From an uncultured Eubacterium sp. (GTDB lineage Bacteria > Bacillota > Clostridia > Lachnospirales > Lachnospiraceae), in NCBI GenBank assembly GCA_900547255.1, contig URGC01000004.1, positions 1 to 42,540 of the forward strand: a DNA stretch of 42,540 nucleotides, given 5' to 3'. Position 1 is the first letter of the stretch; each line of letters starts with the position of its first letter. Position numbers and translations under genes: made by a program. The notes under the pieces were generated by a model. The model ran no database searches and was not told the origin of the DNA. It worked only from the letters and a program-made list of their open reading frames with translations. Below, one piece after another: positions 7,807 through 16,135 of the stretch.

Positions 7807-8520
7807 CTAATTAATGTTAATATCTTCAATAACATCAGAAGACAAATCTTCAATATATATATTGCCATCTTCTACAAATGCAATCTTAGGCTCTACATTC
7901 TTTGACTGCTTATTAAGCCTTGACAGCCTTGCTCTCTTTATCTTGGCAGTTACTGATGTATCTGAACTTCTGGCAATTACATCAGCTATCTTTATCTGCA
8001 TAGGGCTCATATCAAGTGCAACTACGAATGAATTGCCGTTGCCGCCTGCCCCTGCATATACATTGCCTTTAAGGCTTCCAAGAACAATGACATTACCCTT
8101 GGATATAACTCTTCCTCCGGGGTTAACATCGCCTAATATTATCACACTTGTCTCTGATTCAAGAACCTGACCGGAACGCAGTGTTCCTTTGTAGAACAGC
8201 CCGTCAGCATTGCCATTGACAAGAAGTGAATCACTTGAAATACTCTCGTTCTGTTTTCCATCAGCATTGCTCTTATTGTCGAGCACACATATTATCTTCA
8301 TGTTAGTTGACTCTTCAATTACATCTAACAATTCCTGCTGTTCCTCATTAGACAAATCTCTTCCCTCAAATGCCATAGCCATATCAGCAGTGCCAAAGAA
8401 AGAAGCTGATTGTGTAAATTTCTCTTTTACAAGGCTTTTCAATTCTTCAAAACTTATATCATCATCAAGAATAACTGTTATACCCTGCTTATTGCTTTTA
8501 ATTATAACCGAATTATTCAC
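7807..8520 (-). CDS. minC: Septum site-determining protein MinC
   Basis: MinC is the FtsZ-assembly inhibitor that works with MinD. The frame opens at a GTG at 8532, but AGGTG lies four bases before the second GTG (8520), which gives the product VNNSVIIKSNKQG (237 residues). An N-terminal FtsZ-binding domain (about residues 1-100) is joined by a short linker to the C-terminal beta-helix domain, recognised by ILGDVNPGGRVISKGNVIV and LGSLKGNVYAG. It lies directly behind PBP2 in the mre operon. Confidence 0.94.
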   Translation of the reverse strand: MNNSVIIKSNKQGITVILDDDISFEELKSLVKEKFTQSASFFGTADMAMAFEGRDLSNEEQQELLDVIEESTNMKIICVLDNKSNADGKQNESISSDSLLVNGNADGLFYKGTLRSGQVLESETSVIILGDVNPGGRVISKGNVIVLGSLKGNVYAGAGGNGNSFVVALDMSPMQIKIADVIARSSDTSVTAKIKRARLSRLNKQSKNVEPKIAFVEDGNIYIEDLSSDVIEDININ

Positions 8521-8577
8521 GCCGCACCTCACATTCTTCTCAATACAAACATATATATTTTAAAGTTTTTTTTAATA

Positions 8578-11334
8578 TTATTCAAGTCCAAAGTACGTTT
8601 TTAAAATATTAGCTGTAAGTGTTGCTGTATATCCACTTCCGTAGCCATTTCTGATGATAACAGACATCGCTACCTGAGGATTTTCATACGGAGCATAGCT
8701 TATCATTGTTGCATGGTCAGGTCTGCTGCTGCTCTCCTGTGCAGTACCTGTCTTGGAACCAACAGTGATACCAACATTCTTGACATCTGCATATGATTCT
8801 GTTGCAAGATACATGCCATAATGTACTGCATTCCATATACCCGAACTTATATTCATTGTAGATGCAGCCTCTGCCTCATTCTCTCTTATGAGATTGCCGC
8901 TGTTATCAGTTATCTTGTCAACCAGTGTAAGATTATAGCATGTTCCACTGTTTGCAATTGTTGTGACATATCTGGCAAGATTCAGGGCACTGTACTGGTG
9001 AGTTCCCTGACCTATTGCTGAACGTATGGCATCCTCTGTAGATGCATGCGGTGCTTTCTCAGATATCTCAATTCCAGCCTTAGTAGCAAGTCCCATCTGC
9101 TCCGCATAATTCTTAAGGATACTCAGCGCATAGGTACTGTTATAATTACCGTCCCTTAACTTACCAAGCCTGAATCCGACATTGTAAAAGTACACGTTAC
9201 ATGAATCCCTTATCGCTGTAGATACGTTCTCTGTTCCATGTCCCCATCTCTGCCAGCATCTTGGTGGTGGGTCAATCTCATTAAATGTTCCTGAACAGAA
9301 AAACTCTGTCGAAGTATCTATAACTCCCTGATCAAGTCCCGCTATTGAAGAACATATCTTAAAAATTGAACCCGGCGCATTCTGTGCCTGTGTTGCATAA
9401 TTAGTAAGCGGCTTAGAATTATCATTGCTGAGCTTAGAATAATACTCTGCATCAACTGTACCTGACATCTTGTTATTGTCGTAACTTGGATATGACACAA
9501 GTGCCAGAACCTTTCCTGTATTAGGGTCTGTCATGACACATGAACCAGAACATGGGTCTAATGCCAGCTCCGCTGGTGTTATCTTCTTAGTTGTTATAGC
9601 ATCAACCATAAAATTATATGGCGACATTCTGTTTTCCCTGATATAAGTATAGTCATCCTCTGAATCAAGATAGCCCTGCTCAAACAAAATCATGATAAGC
9701 TGTCTTCCAGTGATATCTACATTGTCAACCATATACTTGTACATCTTCTTGGAGAAATTATTATCTACGTATAACTGGTCAATAATATACTGACATAAAA
9801 TGTCATATGATTCTGAAAGGCTTGTATACTGCTGGTCAGCAAGTAACGACATATCAATCCAGTTCTGTGTTATACCATACTTTAAAAGCTCTGTAAGACT
9901 TGTATTATTCCCATTAATCCAATCCTTATAGAGAGCATCATTAGTATCGACCTTGCTTGTATTAAATATCTTGTTAGAGCACAATAAATCCTTGTAGATG
10001 TACCATATATAAGCCTTCTGTTCATCTGTAAGACTGCCGTACTTAGTACTTCCATATCTTAATTCATTCTCAAGCCATGCAAATGTATTATCCTTCTTCA
10101 CAAGATAACTGTTATATACTTCTGTCTCTGCCTCATGTTCACAGAGTGCCATCTTGTCAAGTGATATAAGGTTATTGTTAACAAGGGCAAAGTAAATCTC
10201 TTTAATCGGTATATTAATTCTTGAGACTTCACCTGATGAGTTATATTGGTACTTCTCATCACCAGATGTTATATAAGTAAGCAGTATCTTAACAATCTGG
10301 TCTTCAATCTCTTCGTATATCTCTTTCTGGAGATTAATATCTATCGTAAGATAAACATCATTACCTGCAACAGCATCTGTCTCTTCAACGACCTCTGTTA
10401 TACGTCCAACGGTATCGACATATACTGTCTTAGAACCCTTTGTACCTGCAAGCTCTGTCTCCATCGCCTGTTCTATGCCAGTCTTACCAACAACATCATT
10501 ATTCTCATAAGTATTACTCTTGGCATTAAGTGTCTCTAGCTCTGTAGTTGAGATAGTACCCGTATATCCTAATACCTGTGAGCAGTACACACTGTTAACA
10601 TATCTTCTTACATACTGCTGTTCAACGATAACGCCCGGAAGGTCTCCTGAATTCTCAAGAACAGCAGCCATGGTATCATCTGATACCTCATTGGCAATTG
10701 TAAAGCTTACATATCTGTTATATGAATTGGCAGACATGTTAACTCTTAAATTAATGATTTCAAGAAGATGCTCTACGCTGTAATCATCCTTGTTAATCTC
10801 ATATTTGTTACAAAGGAAATCAATCATCTCATTAGCTGATGAATTCCTCTGTTCGTCTGTAAGCTCTGATAAAGTTCTGGCACCGTATGTATCTCTCTTA
10901 AATCTTAACAAAGCATTATCTGAAACTGTATATGCAAATCCGCCTGCACCGTCCGATACGATCTGAAAATCATTGGCAAATTTATCATTCTTTGACTCGA
11001 TAATTGTAAGTGTCTTCTCGATTGCAGAATTGATAGAATTATTCTTAATTGTTGTGCTTGAATATGTTCCGCTGTCGCTTATCTTAACAGCAAACGCAAT
11101 CTCATTGTACGCAAGCAGGACACCATTCTTGTCAAATATTCGTCCTCTTGTCGCAGCAACACTTGTTGTCTTTTTTATTGAATCAGACAAAGATGAAACA
11201 TATGAATCTCCATTGATTATCTGAAGATTGAAAATTCTGCCGACAATAATGGAAAACATAACTATAAAGACCAGTACTAATGGTACAATTCTTGACTTTA
11301 GTAAACTTAGAATGTAATCAAATGTCTCTCTCAT
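8578..11334 (-). CDS. mrdA: Penicillin-binding protein 2 (class B transpeptidase) with a large insertion
   Basis: This membrane-anchored D,D-transpeptidase cross-links peptidoglycan during elongation, with RodA. It has 918 residues, clearly longer than the roughly 600-700 of typical PBP2. One N-terminal membrane helix (about 14-34) is followed by the pedestal/dimerisation domain (about 50-340). The transpeptidase domain has SIFK (catalytic Ser near residue 655), SCN and KTGT. Between LTIDINLQ (about 330) and VMTDPNTGKVLALVSYPS (about 595) lies some 230 residues of hydrophilic, Tyr- and Asp-rich sequence absent from model PBP2s. The gene overlaps mreD by 17 bases, which supports a role in elongation. 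Confidence 0.92.
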   Translation of the reverse strand: MRETFDYILSLLKSRIVPLVLVFIVMFSIIVGRIFNLQIINGDSYVSSLSDSIKKTTSVAATRGRIFDKNGVLLAYNEIAFAVKISDSGTYSSTTIKNNSINSAIEKTLTIIESKNDKFANDFQIVSDGAGGFAYTVSDNALLRFKRDTYGARTLSELTDEQRNSSANEMIDFLCNKYEINKDDYSVEHLLEIINLRVNMSANSYNRYVSFTIANEVSDDTMAAVLENSGDLPGVIVEQQYVRRYVNSVYCSQVLGYTGTISTTELETLNAKSNTYENNDVVGKTGIEQAMETELAGTKGSKTVYVDTVGRITEVVEETDAVAGNDVYLTIDINLQKEIYEEIEDQIVKILLTYITSGDEKYQYNSSGEVSRINIPIKEIYFALVNNNLISLDKMALCEHEAETEVYNSYLVKKDNTFAWLENELRYGSTKYGSLTDEQKAYIWYIYKDLLCSNKIFNTSKVDTNDALYKDWINGNNTSLTELLKYGITQNWIDMSLLADQQYTSLSESYDILCQYIIDQLYVDNNFSKKMYKYMVDNVDITGRQLIMILFEQGYLDSEDDYTYIRENRMSPYNFMVDAITTKKITPAELALDPCSGSCVMTDPNTGKVLALVSYPSYDNNKMSGTVDAEYYSKLSNDNSKPLTNYATQAQNAPGSIFKICSSIAGLDQGVIDTSTEFFCSGTFNEIDPPPRCWQRWGHGTENVSTAIRDSCNVYFYNVGFRLGKLRDGNYNSTYALSILKNYAEQMGLATKAGIEISEKAPHASTEDAIRSAIGQGTHQYSALNLARYVTTIANSGTCYNLTLVDKITDNSGNLIRENEAEAASTMNISSGIWNAVHYGMYLATESYADVKNVGITVGSKTGTAQESSSRPDHATMISYAPYENPQVAMSVIIRNGYGSGYTATLTANILKTYFGLE

Positions 11335-11848
11335 TTACCTCACCTAATCTCCTCTTATCCTTGCTCTTTAAGTATGGATTCAGCTTTAATATCGGTTTAA
11401 CAATAATAAGCATTATAAGCGCACTGTAAAGCATCTCTGGAATAATAATCTTATTCAGGTAAAATCCATAATCAAGGTCATTATGAAGCATGAAGATTCC
11501 AAAATAAGAACCTGTCTCGAATACAAAATCTCCAATAATTGTAAAAATAACCGGAAGTGCTATATTGCTCTCCTCGTACTTGTTAAAGAACAATCCTGAA
11601 ACATATCCTACAACAGTAAATACAAGTGATGAATATCCTAATGCATTAGGCGAATACACATCATACATAAATCCCGAGAAGAATCCTACGAACATTCCTT
11701 CATTGCTTCCGTTGATATAACCAAAGATAACTGGCAAGAGTATCATGAAATTAGGCATAACTCCGCCTAATCTGATAGCTCTCCCCAGTGTAGTCTGCAA
11801 TGCTATAAATATTATTATTAAAATCAGTTCTACGATTTTCCTTTTCAT
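11318..11848 (-). CDS. mreD: Rod shape-determining membrane protein MreD
   Basis: MreD is a small polytopic membrane component of the elongasome. The protein has 176 residues with about five hydrophobic segments and the motif PNFMILLPVIFGYINGSNEGMF-like sequence near residues 30-55, followed by GFMYDVYSPNALGYSSL, which is typical of MreD. The stop codon of mreC is immediately before its ATG, and its 3' end overlaps PBP2, so mreC-mreD-PBP2 are tightly coupled. Confidence 0.93.
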   Translation of the reverse strand: MKRKIVELILIIIFIALQTTLGRAIRLGGVMPNFMILLPVIFGYINGSNEGMFVGFFSGFMYDVYSPNALGYSSLVFTVVGYVSGLFFNKYEESNIALPVIFTIIGDFVFETGSYFGIFMLHNDLDYGFYLNKIIIPEMLYSALIMLIIVKPILKLNPYLKSKDKRRLGEVNERDI

Positions 11849-12697
11849 TTAATTACCAGAATCCTTTAACTTTGTGATAATCAAAACTTCCTGCAGATGC
11901 TCAAAATCAACTGCTGGCACAAGATAACCAGACTGTGTAAGATTATTCACATCCAGCGATACATCTTTAGTATACCCAATCAGAATTCCTGATAAATACT
12001 TGTCACTGATATTAGAAGTTACAATCTTATCTCCATTCCTGACATTAACAGAACTGTTAAAATACTTTACACTTATGAATCCGCTGTCCATAAGCTTGAT
12101 ATCACCTTCAATGGTACATTTATCTCCGGTATCTATAAGCTGTCCACTCACAAAGCTTCCATCTTCTATAATCGTCTTGACTGTGGCAGAATGTGCATTG
12201 ACAGAGGTAACAATTCCTACTAAGCCTCCTGATGCAACAACATTCATATCAACCTGTATGCCTTCCTCTCTGCCCTTATCAATTATGAATGTCGAATACC
12301 AGTTGTCTGATGATGTCATGATAATTCTGGCTCCAACCTTAGGATAATCTTCATACTGTGCATCAAGCTCATACAGACTTCTAAGTCTGTCAAGTTCATA
12401 TGTATCCTGCTTTAATCTGTTATTCTCTTCAGTAAGGCTATCTACTGTATTGTGCAGTGATTCATTCTCTTCAAGAAGTCTGCTGACTTCCTGAAGCTTG
12501 TCATACTTATCGTTAGTCCACAATCCAATATAATTCATTCCCTTCTGGATTGGCATGACAACATATGCAACCGCATTCGTCAATGGGGATGATATTTTAT
12601 CAGTTATAAAACTAACGCCTATAAATAAGACACATACAACACACACAGCTATCAGAATAAATTTAGATGTAAAATAATCTGATAATTTCCTTCTCAT
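11849..12697 (-). CDS. mreC: Rod shape-determining protein MreC
   Basis: MreC is a bitopic membrane protein whose extracellular part activates PBP2/RodA. The protein has 282 residues: a membrane helix at about 13-32, a coiled coil at about 65-105 (LQEVSRLLEENESLHNTVD), and a beta-rich domain containing ARIIMTSSDNWYSTFIIDKG and NVVASGGLVGIVTSV, both family hallmarks. SD GGAGGA is present. It is placed between mreB and mreD. Confidence 0.95.
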   Translation of the reverse strand: MRRKLSDYFTSKFILIAVCVVCVLFIGVSFITDKISSPLTNAVAYVVMPIQKGMNYIGLWTNDKYDKLQEVSRLLEENESLHNTVDSLTEENNRLKQDTYELDRLRSLYELDAQYEDYPKVGARIIMTSSDNWYSTFIIDKGREEGIQVDMNVVASGGLVGIVTSVNAHSATVKTIIEDGSFVSGQLIDTGDKCTIEGDIKLMDSGFISVKYFNSSVNVRNGDKIVTSNISDKYLSGILIGYTKDVSLDVNNLTQSGYLVPAVDFEHLQEVLIITKLKDSGN

Positions 12698-12735
12698 CTT
12701 AATCCTCCACGCTATGAGTATTAATACACAACTTA

Positions 12736-13755
12736 TTAATCGTATACTTTATCCTGTGGTGTGTATGCGATTCCCTCAAACTCTGGATTAGTAACAACTC
12801 CCATAAGGCCTCTTACAACACTCTCTGATGGATTCTCAACAACATTAACCTTAAGGTTAGTCTCTCCATTAATAAATGTCTCAAGATTGTTGATATTAGA
12901 TGTACCACCTGAAACATAGATACCATTCTTTATGATATCTGCTGCAAGTTCTGGTGGTGTTCTCTCTAAGATTACTTTAATTGAATCCATTATTGAATGA
13001 AGCGGATCAATTATAGCCTGATATATTACATCTGATGATATATCAACGCTTACAGGAAGACCTGATAATACATTACGTCCAAATCCAGGTGCAAATGTCT
13101 CATCACACTTGATAGCACTTCCTATCTGCTTCTTTAAACCTTCTGCTGTCTTGCTTCCTATAACAAGATTGTAAACCTTTCTGATATGGCTGATAATGCA
13201 GTCATCAAGCTTGTTACCGCCTATCTTGACTGATTTGCTGATTACAATTCCACCGAGAGAAAGAACTGATATCTCAGTTGTCTCTGCTCCGATATTGACA
13301 ATCATGATACCTCTTGACTTAGTTACATCAAGACCTGCACCGATTGCATCTGCAACTGGCTTGTCTACTATGAATATATTCTTGGCTTTAACCTTAGAAT
13401 CTGCAACAAGTTCATAGAACGCTCTCTTCTCAACCTCTGTTACATCTGTTGGAACAGCTATATAAAAGTCTGTATTGCCTGTATTCTTCTTGTCGCCATT
13501 AAGCTTATTATAAAACTGTAAAAGAAGTGTCTCCATATTCTCAATATCAGCAATAACACCATACTTAACAGGAAATGAAACCTGAATATTTTCTGGTGCC
13601 TTCTCATACATCTCATATGCCTCATCACCGAATGCAAGAAGATCCTTCTTATTAGCAATAGCTATGATATTCTTCTCATTAAGAATCTGTTCCTTATCTT
13701 TACAGCACATTTTAAAATTGCTTGTACCTATATCAACGCCGTAAACAGTACCCAT
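12736..13755 (-). CDS. mreB: MreB-family actin homologue, divergent at ATPase residues
   Basis: MreB is an actin-like ATPase whose membrane filaments guide the elongasome. The protein has 339 residues with the normal phosphate-1 motif DIGTSN (8-13) and the C-terminal ISGG-like phosphate region (YVSGGTSN). Alignment by eye with E. coli MreB places FIVDKPVADAIG (128-139) on FLIEEPMAAAIG and IVNIGAETTE (152-161) on VVDIGGGTTE. The catalytic E143 and the D165 of E. coli are therefore K132 and N154 here. The overall divergence is high, yet its position immediately before mreC-mreD is canonical. It may be a hydrolysis-impaired paralogue; a canonical MreB could exist elsewhere in the genome. Confidence 0.88.
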   Translation of the reverse strand: MGTVYGVDIGTSNFKMCCKDKEQILNEKNIIAIANKKDLLAFGDEAYEMYEKAPENIQVSFPVKYGVIADIENMETLLLQFYNKLNGDKKNTGNTDFYIAVPTDVTEVEKRAFYELVADSKVKAKNIFIVDKPVADAIGAGLDVTKSRGIMIVNIGAETTEISVLSLGGIVISKSVKIGGNKLDDCIISHIRKVYNLVIGSKTAEGLKKQIGSAIKCDETFAPGFGRNVLSGLPVSVDISSDVIYQAIIDPLHSIMDSIKVILERTPPELAADIIKNGIYVSGGTSNINNLETFINGETNLKVNVVENPSESVVRGLMGVVTNPEFEGIAYTPQDKVYD

Positions 13756-13772
13756 ATTTGTACCCCTTTCAG

Positions 13773-14450
13773 TTATATATATTCTTTTTCTTTTAAACTC
13801 ACATAATCATTGTCCCCAATAATTATATGATCCAGCAGATGAATTCCAAGGAGCTCACCTGCATCATAGACATTCTTTGTCACTGAAATATCATTACCAC
13901 TTGGTGTCGCATCCCCACTCGGATGATTGTGAAGCAGTACAATGTAAACTGCGCCATACTTCAATGCCTGTAAAAATATATCTCTCAGACTTACAAGTGA
14001 AGCATTAATCGTTCCAATCGTAAGCACCATCTCTCTGATAAGGCTGCACTTATTGTCCAGCAATACAAGCATAAGATGTTCCTGTGTAAGATGTCTTAAA
14101 TCCTCCATATAATATGATGCTATGGAGGCAGAATCTGAAAACTTTAGTTTCTTTAATGCTGTCTGCTTTGCCATTCTTCTTGACAATTCACATATACACT
14201 GTATCTGCACCGCTTTGACAGTGCCGACTCCCTTAATCGTAGTAAGCTCTTCTACTGAAAGATTGATAAGTCCAAGCAGATTATTCTCTGAATCTGCTGA
14301 CCTTCCAAGCTTTAATATAGCTTCAGCCAGTTCTGTTGAATCTTTACCAGTTGTCCCTACTCTTAATATTGCTCCTAAAAGCTGTGTATCTGTCAATGAC
14401 TTTGCGCCATATGCAAGACAGCGTTCATAAGGTTTATTATCCTGTGTCAT
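13773..14450 (-). CDS. radC: RadC (JAMM/MPN+ domain) protein
   Basis: RadC proteins have a helix-hairpin-helix region followed by a JAB1/MPN+ metalloprotease-like domain; their molecular role is unresolved. The protein has 225 residues. The N-terminal half shows HhH-like sequence (LTTIKGVGTVKAVQI). The metal motif HNHPSGDATPSGND (H-x-H-P-x-G...S/x-x-D) is complete, and the catalytic Glu is in REMVLTIGTINAS. SD AAAGGG lies four bases before ATG. It precedes mreB by 17 bases, the common order radC-mreBCD. Confidence 0.94.
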   Translation of the reverse strand: MTQDNKPYERCLAYGAKSLTDTQLLGAILRVGTTGKDSTELAEAILKLGRSADSENNLLGLINLSVEELTTIKGVGTVKAVQIQCICELSRRMAKQTALKKLKFSDSASIASYYMEDLRHLTQEHLMLVLLDNKCSLIREMVLTIGTINASLVSLRDIFLQALKYGAVYIVLLHNHPSGDATPSGNDISVTKNVYDAGELLGIHLLDHIIIGDNDYVSLKEKEYI

Positions 14451-14489
14451 CTAACCCTTTCCGTTCAAGGCGGATTCAATATACATAAA

Positions 14490-14762
14490 CTATATAACCT
14501 TATACACTACAATTGCAAGAATCACGCCTATAATACTGGCTATAGTTATGCGTATCTGTAATGCAAATGTAATAACCAGAATACCAAGATCCAGAATCAG
14601 CGGATTGCCTGAATTATTAATTCCAAATGTATTGCCATATGACAGCCATAAAAGACCTGGCACTTTTGCTGTGACTTCTGATATAAGTCCTCCTACAACA
14701 ACACCTATAAGGATAAACAACAATAAAAGCCATCCATTCTTATACTTTGATAAATTATTCAT
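14490..14762 (-). CDS. DUF4321 small membrane protein
   Basis: This 90-residue protein has two or three hydrophobic segments (about 10-30, 55-70 and 74-90) with a Gly-rich first helix (GVVVGGLISEV) and PGLLWLSYG between them. The size, pattern and place upstream of radC match what I know as DUF4321, a family without assigned function in Clostridia. It is the first gene of the shape and division operon, with a strong promoter upstream. SD GAGGG is very close to the ATG. Confidence 0.8.
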   Translation of the reverse strand: MNNLSKYKNGWLLLLFILIGVVVGGLISEVTAKVPGLLWLSYGNTFGINNSGNPLILDLGILVITFALQIRITIASIIGVILAIVVYKVI

Positions 14763-14806
14763 ACCCTCATCCTATCCTTGATTATTCTCGCATTAAACCA
14801 AATTGT

Positions 14807-14835
14807 ATTATATCATACCATTTTTTAATTGTACA
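14807..14835 (-). promoter_or_regulatory. Extended -10 sigma-A promoter of the shape and division operon
   Basis: On the minus strand TGTACA (4 of 6 to consensus) is 17 bases upstream of a perfect TATAAT, which is preceded by the extended element TGA (TGnTATAAT). It lies 45 bases upstream of the DUF4321 ATG and after the stop of the PLP-enzyme gene. It is the only strong promoter seen before the 14-gene unit that runs to the terminator at 2224-2255. Confidence 0.75.
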
Positions 14836-14842
14836 CAGCAGT

Positions 14843-16129
14843 TTAAAGATTAATTAAGCCTTCTTCCGACATTTTCTGCATACTCATCATAATTCCAAGC
14901 TTAGCGTGATACCATGTAAGACCACCCTGGAAATACACAGAATATGGTGGCTTTAATGGACCGTCTGCTGATAATTCTATAGATGAACCTTGTACAAATG
15001 CACCTGCTGCCATAATAACATCGGCGTCATATCCAGGCATTGCCCAAGGTTCAGGTGTAACATAACTGTCAACTGGTGCTGCCGCCTGTATTCCTTTACA
15101 GAATGCTATAAGCCCCTTATCTGTTCCAAGCTCAACAGCCTGTATAATATCATATCTTGGCTCGCTGCCATTAGGAATAACAGGAAATCCTAATCTCTCA
15201 TACGCGTTAGCCGCAAATATTGCACCTTTGATTGCGCCTGCAACAACTGTTGGTGCAAGGAATAATCCCTGATAAAATGACGAATTAACTCCAAGTGTTG
15301 CGCCTACCTCTTTGCCTAAACCCGGTGAAGAAAGCCTGAATGCAGCCTGCTCTATATATTCCTTCTTACCAGCAATATATCCGCCGCAAGGTGCAAGTCC
15401 GCCTCCCGGATTCTTGATAAGTGAGCCGACAACCATATCAGCTCCTACCTCTGATGGCTCGATTCTTTCAACAAATTCTCCATAACAGTTATCAACCATG
15501 CATATGCAGTCTGGCTTAATTCCTTTGATAAAGCTTATAAGCTCGCCAATTCTTTCTACTGACAATGTAGGTCTGCTCGCATATCCTTTTGAACGCTGTA
15601 TTGTTACAAGCTTTGTTCTCTCATTGATGGCTTTCTTTATTCCATCATAATCAAAGCTTCCGTCTGGCAGTAAATCAACCTGTGCATAAGTCACGCCGTA
15701 TTCAGCAAGGCTTCCTCTTGATGGTCTTATTCCTATAATCTCATCCATTGTATCATATGGCTTGCCAACTGGTGATAAAAGCTCATCACCCGGTCTTAAA
15801 TTAGCAGATAAAGCTATATTAAGCGCATGTGTTCCACATATAATCTGTGGTCTTACAAGTGCAGACTCAGTCTTGAATATATCTGCATACACCTGTTCAA
15901 GTGTATCTCTTCCGTCATCATTGTAACCATAACCGCTTGTTCCTGACAGATGCATCTCTGCAACCTTGTTCTTCTGCATTGCAGCTATAACCTTCATCTG
16001 GTTATATTCAGCAGTCTTATCAAGCTCTTCAAATCTTTCTTTAAGCCCATCAAGAATATTTTCTGAGTACTCAAGCACCTTGTCTGATATTCCAAGGCTT
16101 TCATACATCTCTTTCATTGTATTTTCCAT
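14843..16129 (-). CDS. Methionine gamma-lyase family PLP enzyme (YnbB / aluminium-resistance family)
   Basis: This fold-type I PLP enzyme has 428 residues. GTHALNIALSANLRPGDE is the cofactor-binding region and GSLIKNPGGGLAPCGGYIAG contains the likely PLP lysine. The sequence belongs to the family named methionine gamma-lyase or aluminium-resistance protein, of which Bacillus YnbB is a member; substrate specificity is not proven for most members. It starts seven bases after miaA, whose terminal codons contain its SD (GGAGG). The order miaA-ynbB-like is shared with Bacillus. Confidence 0.88.
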   Translation of the reverse strand: MENTMKEMYESLGISDKVLEYSENILDGLKERFEELDKTAEYNQMKVIAAMQKNKVAEMHLSGTSGYGYNDDGRDTLEQVYADIFKTESALVRPQIICGTHALNIALSANLRPGDELLSPVGKPYDTMDEIIGIRPSRGSLAEYGVTYAQVDLLPDGSFDYDGIKKAINERTKLVTIQRSKGYASRPTLSVERIGELISFIKGIKPDCICMVDNCYGEFVERIEPSEVGADMVVGSLIKNPGGGLAPCGGYIAGKKEYIEQAAFRLSSPGLGKEVGATLGVNSSFYQGLFLAPTVVAGAIKGAIFAANAYERLGFPVIPNGSEPRYDIIQAVELGTDKGLIAFCKGIQAAAPVDSYVTPEPWAMPGYDADVIMAAGAFVQGSSIELSADGPLKPPYSVYFQGGLTWYHAKLGIMMSMQKMSEEGLINL

Positions 16130-16135
16130 TATATT

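Noticed and set aside
13458..13658. Minus-strand ORF inside mreB in another frame
   Set aside because: It is a frame shadow of mreB with an Arg/His/Met-rich sequence and no SD. The same applies to minus-strand frames at 23504-23755, 25940-26125, 27277-27594, 29267-29458 and 38962-39168.
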